This document shows positions 17,824 to 26,803 of a DNA stretch of 51,551 nt, piece after piece. A program made the position numbers and the translations under genes. The stretch comes from Gammaproteobacteria bacterium (GTDB taxonomy: Bacteria > Pseudomonadota > Gammaproteobacteria > GRL18), in NCBI GenBank assembly GCA_015488755.1, contig WFNB01000091.1:1-51551 (forward strand), given 5' to 3'. Each line of letters begins with the position of its first letter. Within the stretch, counting starts at the first letter, position 1. The notes under the pieces were generated by a model that saw only the letters and a program-made list of their open reading frames with translations, was not told the DNA's origin and searched no databases.

Positions 17824-18813
17824 ATGGATAATGATGAACAATTAAGCGCTAATTATAAAAACATGACCTCAAGTGATGGTTGGGAAAAAAAATTGATTGA
17901 AGATCTTGCCTTAGCATCCCTTAAAGAAAGGCGTGCTTCACGACGTTGGGGGATATTTTTTAAACTGTGTTTTCTAGCCTATATCGTTGGCTTAGTTTTC
18001 TTATATTATTCACCTTTTGATCCATCATCGTTGGATAAAAAAGCAGATGAATATACCGCAGTCATCAATGTCAAAGGAGCTATTTCTTCAGATTCAGAAG
18101 CCAGTGCTGATTCTATTGTGACAGCCTTGCGTAATGCCTTTGAGGATGAAAAAACCAAAGGAGTCATTCTTCGAATGAATACACCAGGCGGCAGTCCTGT
18201 GCAATCGGCTTATATTAATGATGAAATTTATCGTCTAAAAAAATTGCATCCTGACACTAAGGTCTATGCCGTTATTGCTGATATATGTGCCTCAGGAGGT
18301 TATTATATCGCCGCCGCTGCCGATGAAATCTATGCAGATAAGGGCAGTATGGTTGGTTCTATTGGGGTTCTAATGAATGGCTTTGGCTTTGAAAATGTAA
18401 TGGATAAGCTGGGTGTTACCCGTCGTTTATACACAGCGGGTGAGCATAAAGGCTTTCTTGACCCATTTACGCCTCCTGAAGAAGGGGATATTGCCCATGT
18501 GAAAACCATGTTAGCCAATATTCATCAGCAGTTTATTGATGTGGTTAAAAAAGGGCGTGGTGATAAACTCAAAGATGATCCACTCTTATTTAGTGGTTAT
18601 GTTTGGACTGGAGAACAAGCTATTAAAATGGGCTTGGTTGATAAGCTAGGCAGTACTAGTTATGTGGCTAGAGAAGTTATTGGTGCTGAAGAAACGAAAG
18701 ATTTTACGGTTTCAGAAGGTGTGCTTGACCGTTTTGCCAAGAAAATGGGCGCTTCGATTGCTTCAACTATGGCAGAAATGAGTGGCTTTGGATCGGCTCC
18801 ACAATTGCGTTAA
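17824..18813 (+). CDS. sppA: Signal peptide peptidase SppA, short form (S49)
   Basis: This 329-residue membrane-anchored serine protease probably degrades released signal peptides and other membrane-embedded fragments on the periplasmic side. One membrane helix spans about residues 43-62. The S49 domain carries the nucleophile Ser157 in ASGGYY and the general-base Lys209 in AGEHKGFLDPF, with the GSMVGSIGV segment between. This is the single-domain 36K type with both catalytic residues in one copy, unlike the double-length E. coli SppA. The start has an AGGAA upstream. Confidence 0.92.
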   Translation: MDNDEQLSANYKNMTSSDGWEKKLIEDLALASLKERRASRRWGIFFKLCFLAYIVGLVFLYYSPFDPSSLDKKADEYTAVINVKGAISSDSEASADSIVTALRNAFEDEKTKGVILRMNTPGGSPVQSAYINDEIYRLKKLHPDTKVYAVIADICASGGYYIAAAADEIYADKGSMVGSIGVLMNGFGFENVMDKLGVTRRLYTAGEHKGFLDPFTPPEEGDIAHVKTMLANIHQQFIDVVKKGRGDKLKDDPLLFSGYVWTGEQAIKMGLVDKLGSTSYVAREVIGAEETKDFTVSEGVLDRFAKKMGASIASTMAEMSGFGSAPQLR

Positions 18814-18863
18814 TAGCCTCATAAGTAAATCTTGACCCATCAAGTAGTTGATTGCTTGTTTGG

Positions 18864-18885
18864 GACTGGGGCTTTAGCCCCAGTC
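18864..18885. repeat. GGGGCTTTAGCCCC palindromic repeat, probable bidirectional terminator
   Basis: This is a perfect 10-bp stem, GACTGGGGCT/AGCCCCAGTC, with a 2-nt centre. It lies between the convergent sppA and nhaD genes. It belongs to the same family as the repeats at 5049, 41468 and 48259. Confidence 0.6.
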
Positions 18886-18905
18886 TACCTGTCTTAAATT
18901 ATCAG

Positions 18906-20399
18906 TTAGTTATTAATTGCTGTATTCATTAAGTCTGCATTAATAAGCAGATGTACCCATATACTGGCTGCGTAACCTAGAGCGATTGCCCATGACCATT
19001 TCATATGGGCAAAAAAAGTATAGGTACCCCTAGCCTGCCCCATTAGAGCAACGCCTGCTGCTGAACCTACCGATAGTAATGAGCCACCAACCCCAGCGGT
19101 GAGCGTTACCAAGAGCCAATGTCCTAAAGACATATCTGGATTCATGGTTAATACGGCAAACATAACAGGAATATTATCTACTATCGCCGAGAGCACACCA
19201 ACAATAATATTGGCTCCTAAAATGCCAGTGCCCATAATACCGGGTTCAGAATACATAAGATGGGATATTTTTGTGAGATAGCCCAAAGTGCCTAAACCAC
19301 CGACACAGAGGATCACACCATAGAAAAAAAGTAATGTATCCCACTCTGCTCTGGCAAGAATACCAAAAATATTATAGTTCTCTTTATCTTGTTCTGTATG
19401 TAAAGCGGCATTGCCCATATTGGCATTGGCTAATGATTCTACATTAGCGGAATTAGCTTCTCTTCTATTAAGGTAATAGGCAAATAATTTCAATAGACCT
19501 AAGCCTGTCATCATACCTAATACAGGAGGTAGGTGTAAGAAATTGTGAAAGCTGACCGCCATAATAATGGTAAATAGAAACAAGGCAATCATAACATAGC
19601 CGCCATATTTAACACTGACCTTTGCATTCAGAGGCTTAGGCTTACCCTTAGGAACGGAGAATGACATAATAATTGCTGGAACCAACCAATTGACTAATGA
19701 GGGGAGTAACAAAGAGAAAAATTGATCAAATTGAATAATACCTTTTTGCCACACCATAAGAGTGGTAATGTCACCAAAAGGACTAAATGCGCCACCGGCA
19801 TTGGCAGCCACGACAATATTGATGCAGGCTAGTATAATAAATGTTGGCTTTCCTACACCGACAGACATAGCGACTGTCGCCATCAATAAGGCAGTCGTTA
19901 GATTGTCTGCAATAGGAGAAATTAAAAAAGCAAGTAAGCCTGTGATCCAGAAGATCATTTTAAGAGAATAGCCACGAGATACCAACCAAGCACGAAGGGC
20001 ATCGAAGACATTACGTTCTTCTAAAGCATTAATATAGGTCATGGCCGCTAATAAAAAGAGTAATAGTTCAGCATATTCTTCAATATTATGCTTGACTGCA
20101 ATACCAGCAGCATGAGGCTCACCAATGCTATTGTAGGCAAGGCCAACCAAAACCCAAATAATGCCAGTAGCCACTAATACTGGTTTTGATTTTCTAAGAT
20201 GTAGAAATTCCTCAGCAATCACTAAGCTATAGGCCGTTAGAAAGACAATGACCGAAATAATGCCGTAAATGCTTGTTGTTAAATCAATAGAATGGCTGTT
20301 CTCAGAAGCAAAAACGGATGAAAAGGGGATAACTAAGAGGAAAAAAAAGAGGCAAGAAAAAAAATAGCAAAGATTTTTTTTCGGGTGTATTTTTATCAT
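18906..20399 (-). CDS. nhaD: NhaD-type sodium:proton antiporter
   Basis: The 497-residue inner-membrane antiporter of the ion-transporter superfamily has about 12 helices after an N-terminal hydrophobic leader. Family segments include HNIEEYAELLLFLLAAMTY, SPIADNLTTALLMATVA, NAGGAFSPFGDITTLMVW and SAIVDNIPVMFAVL. The paired Asp-Asn signatures near 'IADN' and 'VDNIP' are probable ion-binding sites. NhaD exports Na+ or Li+ in exchange for protons and occurs in marine, halotolerant and alkaliphilic bacteria. It is monocistronic and converges with sppA. Confidence 0.93.
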   Translation of the reverse strand: MIKIHPKKNLCYFFSCLFFFLLVIPFSSVFASENSHSIDLTTSIYGIISVIVFLTAYSLVIAEEFLHLRKSKPVLVATGIIWVLVGLAYNSIGEPHAAGIAVKHNIEEYAELLLFLLAAMTYINALEERNVFDALRAWLVSRGYSLKMIFWITGLLAFLISPIADNLTTALLMATVAMSVGVGKPTFIILACINIVVAANAGGAFSPFGDITTLMVWQKGIIQFDQFFSLLLPSLVNWLVPAIIMSFSVPKGKPKPLNAKVSVKYGGYVMIALFLFTIIMAVSFHNFLHLPPVLGMMTGLGLLKLFAYYLNRREANSANVESLANANMGNAALHTEQDKENYNIFGILARAEWDTLLFFYGVILCVGGLGTLGYLTKISHLMYSEPGIMGTGILGANIIVGVLSAIVDNIPVMFAVLTMNPDMSLGHWLLVTLTAGVGGSLLSVGSAAGVALMGQARGTYTFFAHMKWSWAIALGYAASIWVHLLINADLMNTAINN

Positions 20400-20512
20400 A
20401 AAGACTATCCTTTAAGAAATAAATGAATTTAGGCTACGTTAACTATAGCAAGCATAAATAAAAAATCTATAAAAAGCCTATTATCGGGATAGAGCGAGGG
20501 TGAGGGTGTTGC

Positions 20513-21715
20513 TTAGGAAAGTAAACGAATGGTTTCTTCAACTTGTTCCTTGGCTTGTTCAAGTACGCTGATACTCAGCTCAGGTGTGAGTTGTCCTAAG
20601 GCAAGTTTAGTAAAAGCAGGTACTTCATTCAATTTGGGAATGTTATCGGTATTGGGCTGACCAACTAAGGCATGCAATTGTGCCACAATAATAATATCGC
20701 AATAGTCCGGTTTTTCTCCGGGTTGGCGTAACCAATTTTGGGCTTCTCTGGCGGTGGTAATGAGATCGTCTGAAAAATTCCACTTGCTGAGAATAGCGGC
20801 TCCAACTTCGCCTTTTAGCTGTTCAATTAAAGAGGAAAAATGGGCGCTATCATCCATAATATCAGGGTGTTTATCGGCATAGGAAATAATTGGTATAGCA
20901 CCAATATCATGTAATAGTCCCGCTAACAAAGCATGCTCTGGATTAAATCCTGGGGTAATTTTAGCGAGCACAAAGCTAAGAGCGGCGACTTCCCGACTGT
21001 GTTGCCAGATTGCCATCATCTTCTTTTTTAGTACCTTATTTTTGGTGGTAAAGAGTTCTTTCATACTAAAGGAAGTGACAAGTTGAGACGTTATCTTGGC
21101 TCCAAGTCGAGTGACGGCCATCTGGCAATTATCGGTTTTACGAACAGAGCGATACAGTGCGCTATTAGCTGTTTTAATGATCTTGGTTGTGATAGCTGGG
21201 TCAGAGGCAATGATTCCAGCAATATGTTTAAAGTTACTTTTACCGTCATTTAATGATTTGCGGATTTTTATCGCAACATCTGGGACACTAGGTAATTGCA
21301 GGCGATCACTGCTCAGATCGGATAATAAACGTTTGTATAAGTAGTGATGTCTGATGTTTTCAGATTGATCTGACTCATCGACTTTTTTAGAAAACTGTAA
21401 GAGTGTTTCCAGATCAACAATAACGACCTTTATTTCACCGATGCTCTTTACACTGTAGCGGCTGGGGCGATAACGAGATAATGGACTACGGGAATTTTCA
21501 CTGCGGGAATGAACCACCCATTGAGTATTGCTATCATCTTCCAATTTGACACTGCCATCAATTAAAAAATACTGATACGGCGTATCACTATTGAGGGCAA
21601 CCAGTATTCGGTTGGCAGGAATTTTTCTTATTTGAATTAAATTGGCTAATTCAACCAACTGGCGGTCGCTAAGATGTTGAAACGGTAAAAAAAATTTTAA
21701 GAATCTTAATACCAT
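20513..21715 (-). CDS. HDOD-domain protein with an N-terminal cyclic-nucleotide-binding-like region
   Basis: The 400-residue cytoplasmic protein has an N-terminal beta-rich Crp-like region (about 5-115; FLPFQHLSDRQLVELANLI, then YQYFLIDGSVKLEDD). An HDOD domain follows at about 140-340 (LPSVPDVAIKIRKSL, IIASDPAITTKIIKTANSA, HALLAGLLHDIGAIPI). HDOD domains are HD-like but usually lack full phosphodiesterase activity and act in signalling hubs. It lies 105 bases downstream of the sensor kinase PdsS on the same strand, so it may be an output or partner of that two-component pair; this is an inference. Confidence 0.87.
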   Translation of the reverse strand: MVLRFLKFFLPFQHLSDRQLVELANLIQIRKIPANRILVALNSDTPYQYFLIDGSVKLEDDSNTQWVVHSRSENSRSPLSRYRPSRYSVKSIGEIKVVIVDLETLLQFSKKVDESDQSENIRHHYLYKRLLSDLSSDRLQLPSVPDVAIKIRKSLNDGKSNFKHIAGIIASDPAITTKIIKTANSALYRSVRKTDNCQMAVTRLGAKITSQLVTSFSMKELFTTKNKVLKKKMMAIWQHSREVAALSFVLAKITPGFNPEHALLAGLLHDIGAIPIISYADKHPDIMDDSAHFSSLIEQLKGEVGAAILSKWNFSDDLITTAREAQNWLRQPGEKPDYCDIIIVAQLHALVGQPNTDNIPKLNEVPAFTKLALGQLTPELSISVLEQAKEQVEETIRLLS

Positions 21716-21819
21716 AGCCTAAAGTTCTAATGAGTATATGTTGAGAATGGTTTCTGAAGACAAGTCAGAATAATTTTACTGCTGGTTTTATACCTGATTT
21801 TTGGCTAAATTGCACGTTT

Positions 21820-23901
21820 TTATAATTTTTGCTCAGAATAGGCCAGTGTTAATATAAAGCTAACTGACTGATCTTTTGAATTATTTCGGGCTTCTAAGGT
21901 AGCCCCATGATACTGGCTGATTAATTGGGCGATATGTAAGCCAATACCCAAGTGTGTATTCTTGCTTTTTTGATTACGATAACTGGTCAGTGAAGAAAAA
22001 ATAGCGCTTAATTTATCCTGATCAATGAACTCACCATAGTTCTTTAATTCCAAAATTAGACTGTTTTGTTTATGAGACATTGTTAGGCTGATTGCTGTGC
22101 TTTTTTTATGAAAGCTTATCGCATTGCTGATTAATTTATCAAATAATTGAGCCATTAACTCGGGAGATACCGCTAACATGGCTTTATCCATTGACGTATG
22201 GAATATAATTTTACTATCAGCGTGGCTGGCTTGAATTGAGTCGATGTAGTGAGTGAAAAAGGAGACCATATCAATGACTTCTTTTTGCGTTGATGCAATG
22301 GCTTGCTCAAGACGATTGGCCTCACTCATGCGATTAAGTAAATCATTTAGACGCAAGCAGCCTTCATAGGCACGTTGAAGGTATTTTTGCTTATCGTCTA
22401 AGGTGTTATTTTCTAATGTGCGACTCTCTACGCTGTCAATATTTTCAATGGATGATTTAATTATGGTTAGAGGTGTACGCAATTCATGAGAGAGTTTGCC
22501 TGCCAGCGAACGCAAATACTGGTTGTTTTGCTCAACCTGAGTGAGCAAGCTGGAAAAGCTTCGTGCTAAGTCACCGATTTCATCATTATCATGGCGATAC
22601 AATTGATTAGTAATGTGACCATCAGATGATAGGGCTTTATTGGTGTCATCCCGTAATTGGGTAATACGAGTTAATAGTTGTGTTGAAAAAAATAATAAAG
22701 TGACGGTTATTGCTAGAAATAAGCCAATGCTCAGCCATAGAATTTGCTCAAAAGTATTGTCTTGTAAAGCGAGTAGGGTGTCATTGCTTTGTTCTAGCAC
22801 CAAAGAGCCAATCACTTCATTATCAAAGTCATAGACAGGGACATTGACTGATAGAATCATCCGATCACTATGTGGGCTATCGAGCCATTGTACAGAAGAG
22901 TGTCCTAGTAATGTTTGTTCTATCCCCGTACTATTAATGCGACTTTGATCAGCACTAAAAAAAGAGCCTTTTTCAGGATAAGCCATAATAAATAAATAGA
23001 GTTTTCGATATAATGAGAGCAGTGAAAATTGCTCCGTTGTCTGTTTATTCCAGTTTGGGTTATGACTGGTTCGGGCACTGACATAGTGTTGTTTGTTCAA
23101 CAACCAAAGGCGGCTCTTATCGGGTACCAATTGTTCTAGTCGTAGGGTACTGAGAGGGTCAGTTAAAATAATTGGCTTAAGTTGCTTGCTAGTTAGTGTT
23201 ACAGAAGCATTAGGTACTTGTTTAGGTGTTTGCTGTGTGAAAGATACATAATGATTCACCTGAGTAATTGGGACTCTAAGCTCGAAGAAATAGCCCTGTG
23301 GATTTTCATGCCATTTTCCTAAAAAGGCTGTTTGCTGAGTTAAGTCATTAAGGATAGTGCCATTGAGCCGATCATAAGAATGACTGTAAAAATGATAATG
23401 TTGGATTTTATGAGCATAATCGAGATAGTGAAATTGGATAATTTCAGATGCTTTATTGGCGCTAAAATGTACGGTTCCAAAGGCACTTGTATTTTGCTGT
23501 TGGCTGTTCTTTATGTGGACTAAAAAATAATAATACTGTTCATCACTGCTGCATAATAATGATAAATTTTGTCCTTTTCTTTTGGGTAAACTTGACCAGT
23601 CTGAACTCAAGCCATCAATCGTAATGGGCTTATTTTGTGGATAGCAATAAATAGCGGCGGTATTGTTTTGGGTGAGGTGATTTAATGTCAATAAGGATGC
23701 ATTACCCTGAAAAGCAGAAGCAATGGTTTTGGCAATGACTAACATAGACTCAGAATGGTTTTTCTTTAAAAAGACCTCTAAGCCCTTGAGGTAACTAAAA
23801 CCTGCAATAGGTAAAATAACCATTAAGAGGGTTGCTAGTAGTAATTTACCACGTAGACCAATAAGGCGAAATTTATGGGATTTTGTCCTGTTATCAGACA
23901 T
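21820..23901 (-). CDS. pdsS: Sensor histidine kinase of the PdsS (dedicated sortase system) type
   Basis: The 693-residue membrane histidine kinase has a first membrane helix at about 20-37 and a large periplasmic sensor (about 45-385). The sensor contains a CBM9-like segment (ITIDGLSSDWSSLP, residues 93-106). A second helix at about 386-406 is followed by HAMP at 407-460, HisKA with His472 (KLSHELRTPL) and a HATPase domain with the N-box ISNAISF and GIGLHIA. Length and order match the kinase family found with marine proteobacterial sortase loci. No sortase, sortase substrate or LPXTG-type protein occurs here, so the target is elsewhere or different. Confidence 0.8.
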   Translation of the reverse strand: MSDNRTKSHKFRLIGLRGKLLLATLLMVILPIAGFSYLKGLEVFLKKNHSESMLVIAKTIASAFQGNASLLTLNHLTQNNTAAIYCYPQNKPITIDGLSSDWSSLPKRKGQNLSLLCSSDEQYYYFLVHIKNSQQQNTSAFGTVHFSANKASEIIQFHYLDYAHKIQHYHFYSHSYDRLNGTILNDLTQQTAFLGKWHENPQGYFFELRVPITQVNHYVSFTQQTPKQVPNASVTLTSKQLKPIILTDPLSTLRLEQLVPDKSRLWLLNKQHYVSARTSHNPNWNKQTTEQFSLLSLYRKLYLFIMAYPEKGSFFSADQSRINSTGIEQTLLGHSSVQWLDSPHSDRMILSVNVPVYDFDNEVIGSLVLEQSNDTLLALQDNTFEQILWLSIGLFLAITVTLLFFSTQLLTRITQLRDDTNKALSSDGHITNQLYRHDNDEIGDLARSFSSLLTQVEQNNQYLRSLAGKLSHELRTPLTIIKSSIENIDSVESRTLENNTLDDKQKYLQRAYEGCLRLNDLLNRMSEANRLEQAIASTQKEVIDMVSFFTHYIDSIQASHADSKIIFHTSMDKAMLAVSPELMAQLFDKLISNAISFHKKSTAISLTMSHKQNSLILELKNYGEFIDQDKLSAIFSSLTSYRNQKSKNTHLGIGLHIAQLISQYHGATLEARNNSKDQSVSFILTLAYSEQKL

Positions 23902-24009
23902 AGGATATAGGGGCTATATTGGTCATAGTTACTATATTGTTTTAACACATGGTTTTATATGTTGAATAAATAGTTGTACTGGATAGACTTGTTTTGAGTT
24001 GTTCATGTG

Positions 24010-24702
24010 CTAATGGCAATGCCAGCGATAGCCTGCGCCATAAATGGTTTCGATGCAGTTAAACTCTTTATCGAGTAACATAAATTTTTGTCGCATGCGC
24101 TTAATATGAGAGGTGATCGTGCTATCATCCACGACGGTACTGGCATCGGTCATTAACTGCTCTCTTGATTTAACATGGCCGGGATGTTTTACCAGAGAAT
24201 AGATCATCCAAAATTCGGTTAAGCTTAATTCAATAAGCTGCTTATCCCATTGCACCTCAAGGCGTTCTAAGTTTAAAGTCAATTTATTTATGGTTAATAA
24301 TTTATCTTCATTGCTCTGCTGATTAAGAGCTTTAATACGACGGAATAAGGCTGATATTCGGGCACTTAAGTGTGGCAGACTAATGTCTTTGGTTAAATAG
24401 TCATCTGCTCCTAGACGTAAGCCAGAGATAGTATCAAGGTCATTATCTCTGGCGGTTAGAAAAATAATGGGTAGGCTCTCGGATTGTTGCCGTAATTGTC
24501 GGCATAAGTCAAAGCCACCCTCTATCTCGTCATCAAGACCAATATCTAATAAGACTAAATCCGGTAAAGATTGCTTAAATGCCTCTTCAGCCTCTGATTT
24601 TGTACCATAGACAGTCACTTGATACCCCTGACGTAACAACATTTCCTGATAATTGTCTCGGATGGCCGGTTCATCTTCTACTATCACAATATTTTTTGCC
24701 AA
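24010..24702 (-). CDS. pdsR: OmpR-family response regulator of the PdsR type
   Basis: The 230-residue regulator has a receiver domain (1-~120) with the acidic pocket Glu9/Asp10, phospho-acceptor Asp53 (LVLLDIGL) and conserved Lys in YLTKD. A C-terminal OmpR-like winged helix follows (about 135-228; LSLTEFWMIYSLVKHPGHVKSREQL and YGAGYRW). It precedes the kinase gene by 108 bases on the same strand and is its obvious partner. The pair resembles the regulator/kinase family described from marine sortase clusters. DNA targets are unknown. Confidence 0.85.
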   Translation of the reverse strand: MAKNIVIVEDEPAIRDNYQEMLLRQGYQVTVYGTKSEAEEAFKQSLPDLVLLDIGLDDEIEGGFDLCRQLRQQSESLPIIFLTARDNDLDTISGLRLGADDYLTKDISLPHLSARISALFRRIKALNQQSNEDKLLTINKLTLNLERLEVQWDKQLIELSLTEFWMIYSLVKHPGHVKSREQLMTDASTVVDDSTITSHIKRMRQKFMLLDKEFNCIETIYGAGYRWHCH

Positions 24703-24880
24703 AATAAGTGCTTCCTTAAATAAAATAGTTAGTAATCCAATACGACTGTTTTAAACGCCATAATTTAGCCATAATGTGTCACTATCTTGCCAGATACTGA
24801 TCGCCAGCCTGACATAGTTGCATGATTAAATAAATGCCTCTGAATAATTATTATTAAAATAAGATAAACTGAGGATCATA

Positions 24881-25057
24881 ATGATAAATATAAATAAATG
24901 CCACTGCCCGTCATCAGAAGATTTTTTTTATTGGCCACCAGAAGAAATAGCACATTATAATAACTGGTGTGAAATTAGACAATTACAGCATCGAAGACGT
25001 TTGCTTAGTGTTGCTGAAGATAAAAAAATAGTGATTATAAAACACAGCCATAAATAA
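24881..25057 (+). CDS. Small hypothetical protein, 58 residues
   Basis: ATG at 24881 is preceded by a good GAGG (24870-24873). The frame runs 58 codons to TAA at 25055. The product begins MINININKCHCPSSEDFFYW and has a central YNNWCEIRQLQHRRR segment. It is rich in Cys, Trp and His early and basic later, with no signal or membrane helix. The CHC motif and a third Cys could bind metal, but I do not know the family. It lies between the divergent pdsR and downstream ribA. Confidence 0.5.
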   Translation: MININKCHCPSSEDFFYWPPEEIAHYNNWCEIRQLQHRRRLLSVAEDKKIVIIKHSHK

Positions 25058-25225
25058 ATTAGAGAAGCATAGGCAAAATTGAAGAGAAATTTTCCATAAT
25101 GGATTAGATAATGCTAAAATACTCTGATAAATTGAGCGTCTGTCGGTAACTCATTAAATAATGAATTGGCTCGGACATTGATGGTCATCAGTTAACAGCA
25201 AGTCATAATTCAATGAGGAATCACA

Positions 25226-25810
25226 GTGGCATTAAAGTTTGTTGAATCAGCAAAACTTCCTACCCAGTGGGCAGAATTTACTATTTATGGTTTTGAAGAT
25301 GATCATACGGGCAAAGAGCATATTGCCTTGGTTCTTGGTGATGTTGCTGATGGTCAACCGGTTGATATGCGTATGCACTCGGAATGTTTAACGGGTGATG
25401 CGATGTTTAGTATGCGCTGTGATTGCGGGCCCCAATTAGAAGCAGCTCTTAAGCATATTGCTGAAGAAGGCCGAGGCATTGTACTCTATTTACGTCAGGA
25501 AGGCCGAGGTATTGGCCTTATCAATAAAATTAAGGCTTATCACTTGCAGGATAATGGTGCTGACACAGTGGAAGCAAATGAACAACTTGGTTTTGATGCT
25601 GATCTTAGAGAATATGATATTGCCCATGTGATGCTCAGCCATTTGCAGGTGAATAAAATTCGCCTTATGACTAATAATCCACGCAAAGTAAGCGCCTTAG
25701 AAGAACAAGGTTTAGATGTCGTTGAACGTCTGCCATGGAAACATGGTGAAAACCCTCATAACTCACATTATCTATCCACTAAAGCAGGTAAGCTTGGACA
25801 TATACTCTAG
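25226..25810 (+). CDS. ribA: GTP cyclohydrolase II
   Basis: RibA opens GTP to the diaminopyrimidine that starts riboflavin synthesis. The 194-residue protein has the zinc site [18 protein letters not shown] (three Cys), the [17 protein letters not shown] substrate loop, and the catalytic Asp/Arg region near [13 protein letters not shown] and the Tyr/Arg-rich [14 protein letters not shown]. Length equals the stand-alone E. coli RibA. It is monocistronic here. The leader (25058-25225) shows none of the conserved FMN-riboswitch core, so no riboswitch is called. AGGAA precedes the start codon (GTG). Confidence 0.96.
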   Translation: MALKFVESAKLPTQWAEFTIYGFEDDHTGKEHIALVLGDVADGQPVDMRMHSECLTGDAMFSMRCDCGPQLEAALKHIAEEGRGIVLYLRQEGRGIGLINKIKAYHLQDNGADTVEANEQLGFDADLREYDIAHVMLSHLQVNKIRLMTNNPRKVSALEEQGLDVVERLPWKHGENPHNSHYLSTKAGKLGHIL

Positions 25811-25860
25811 CTTCATAGCATCTGTTTCTAATATTTCTGAGTTCTTCTCTCTTGAATAAC

Positions 25861-25927
25861 AAAAAATTGGCACCAATGATTTTAAAGTACTTTTTATGTT
25901 ATTTAAAACCATTCATGCCAATTTTTT
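25861..25927. terminator. Long-loop hairpin downstream of ribA
   Basis: AAAAAATTGGC (25861-25871) is exactly complementary to GCCAATTTTTT (25917-25927). The interior has TTTAAAG/ATTTAAA self-pairing. The right arm ends in a T run, so it may terminate ribA transcripts on the plus strand. Confidence 0.5.
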
Positions 25928-25964
25928 TGGCTGTGGGCACTTCTAAGTAATAGATTTAGAAAGA

Positions 25965-26050
25965 AGGTATTCATGTTGCTCTTTTTTTGGTTTACAACTG
26001 TTTGAACGCAGTGAGTTTTGTAAGCCAAAAAAAGAGTGATGTGAATGCCT
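25965..26050. repeat. Imperfect inverted repeat, about 86 bp
   Basis: AGGTATTCAT-gttg-CTCTTTTTTTGG at the left pairs with CCAAAAAAAGAG-tgat-GTGAATGCCT at the right, and TTTACAA/TTGTAAG arms lie inside. It is non-coding, between ribA and lemA. It may be a small palindromic repeat element; no second copy is seen in this window. Confidence 0.5.
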
Positions 26051-26205
26051 GCTGTTACTTTTTGATGGTTGACCGGCAAGGTGTGGTATGCTGTTTAATG
26101 ACCAGCCTTGTTTTCCTTTAATACACCTAAGTCTTTGGCTTTTTTACTATTTTTCTGCTATCTTTAATCAAAGATAACAAATGATAGCAATTAAAGGAGA
26201 ATCTT

Positions 26206-26778
26206 ATGGATGTAGGGACATTTATCTTTTGGGGTGTTGTCATCCTTGCTGGGCTTTATTTTGTCGGTATTTATAATAATCTTGTTCGTATAAAACACAA
26301 TGTTTCTCAAGCTTGGTCAAATATTGATATTTTGCTCAAGCAACGTCATGATGAATTGCCCAAGCTAGTCGAAGTGTGTAAGCAATATATGCAATATGAG
26401 GGCTCGGCATTAGAAAAAATTATAGCGGCTCGTTCAGGTGTTTCTCAGGCAAGACAATCGGGTGATATTGCCGCTCTTGGTGCGGCAGAAGGGCAATTAC
26501 GGCTAGGACTAGGAAGTTTATTTGCTGTCTCAGAAGCGTATCCAGAACTTAAAGCCAATGAAAATTTTCAACATTTGCAAAATCGTATTACTGGCTTAGA
26601 AGATGCCATTGCCGATCGCCGTGAATATTATAATGATAGCGTGAATATCAATAATATTCGTATTGAACAATTTCCTGATTTATTTATTGCCCGTTTTTTT
26701 AATTTTAAAGAGCAGCAGCTCCTTGAGTTTGATGAAGAAGAAAAGCAAGATGTTGATATGAAGTCTTTGTTTAACTGA
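26206..26778 (+). CDS. lemA: LemA family protein
   Basis: The 190-residue protein has one N-terminal membrane helix (about 5-24) and a helical-bundle body with the family hallmarks YNNLVRIKHNVSQAWSNID, LLKQRHDELPKLVEVCKQY and YPELKANENFQHLQ. LemA proteins are membrane-anchored with the bundle outside; their molecular role is not settled. A strong AAAGGAG lies before the start. A 12-bp tandem duplication (TTGTTTAACTGA, 26767-26790) spans the stop codon. It pairs with the downstream GIDE-domain gene, an association seen in many bacteria. Confidence 0.92.
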   Translation: MDVGTFIFWGVVILAGLYFVGIYNNLVRIKHNVSQAWSNIDILLKQRHDELPKLVEVCKQYMQYEGSALEKIIAARSGVSQARQSGDIAALGAAEGQLRLGLGSLFAVSEAYPELKANENFQHLQNRITGLEDAIADRREYYNDSVNINNIRIEQFPDLFIARFFNFKEQQLLEFDEEEKQDVDMKSLFN

Positions 26779-26803
26779 TTGTTTAACTGATTGTTGAGCG
26801 CTT

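Noticed and set aside
25058-25225. FMN riboswitch before ribA
   Set aside because: None of the conserved RFN-element core segments were found in the leader.
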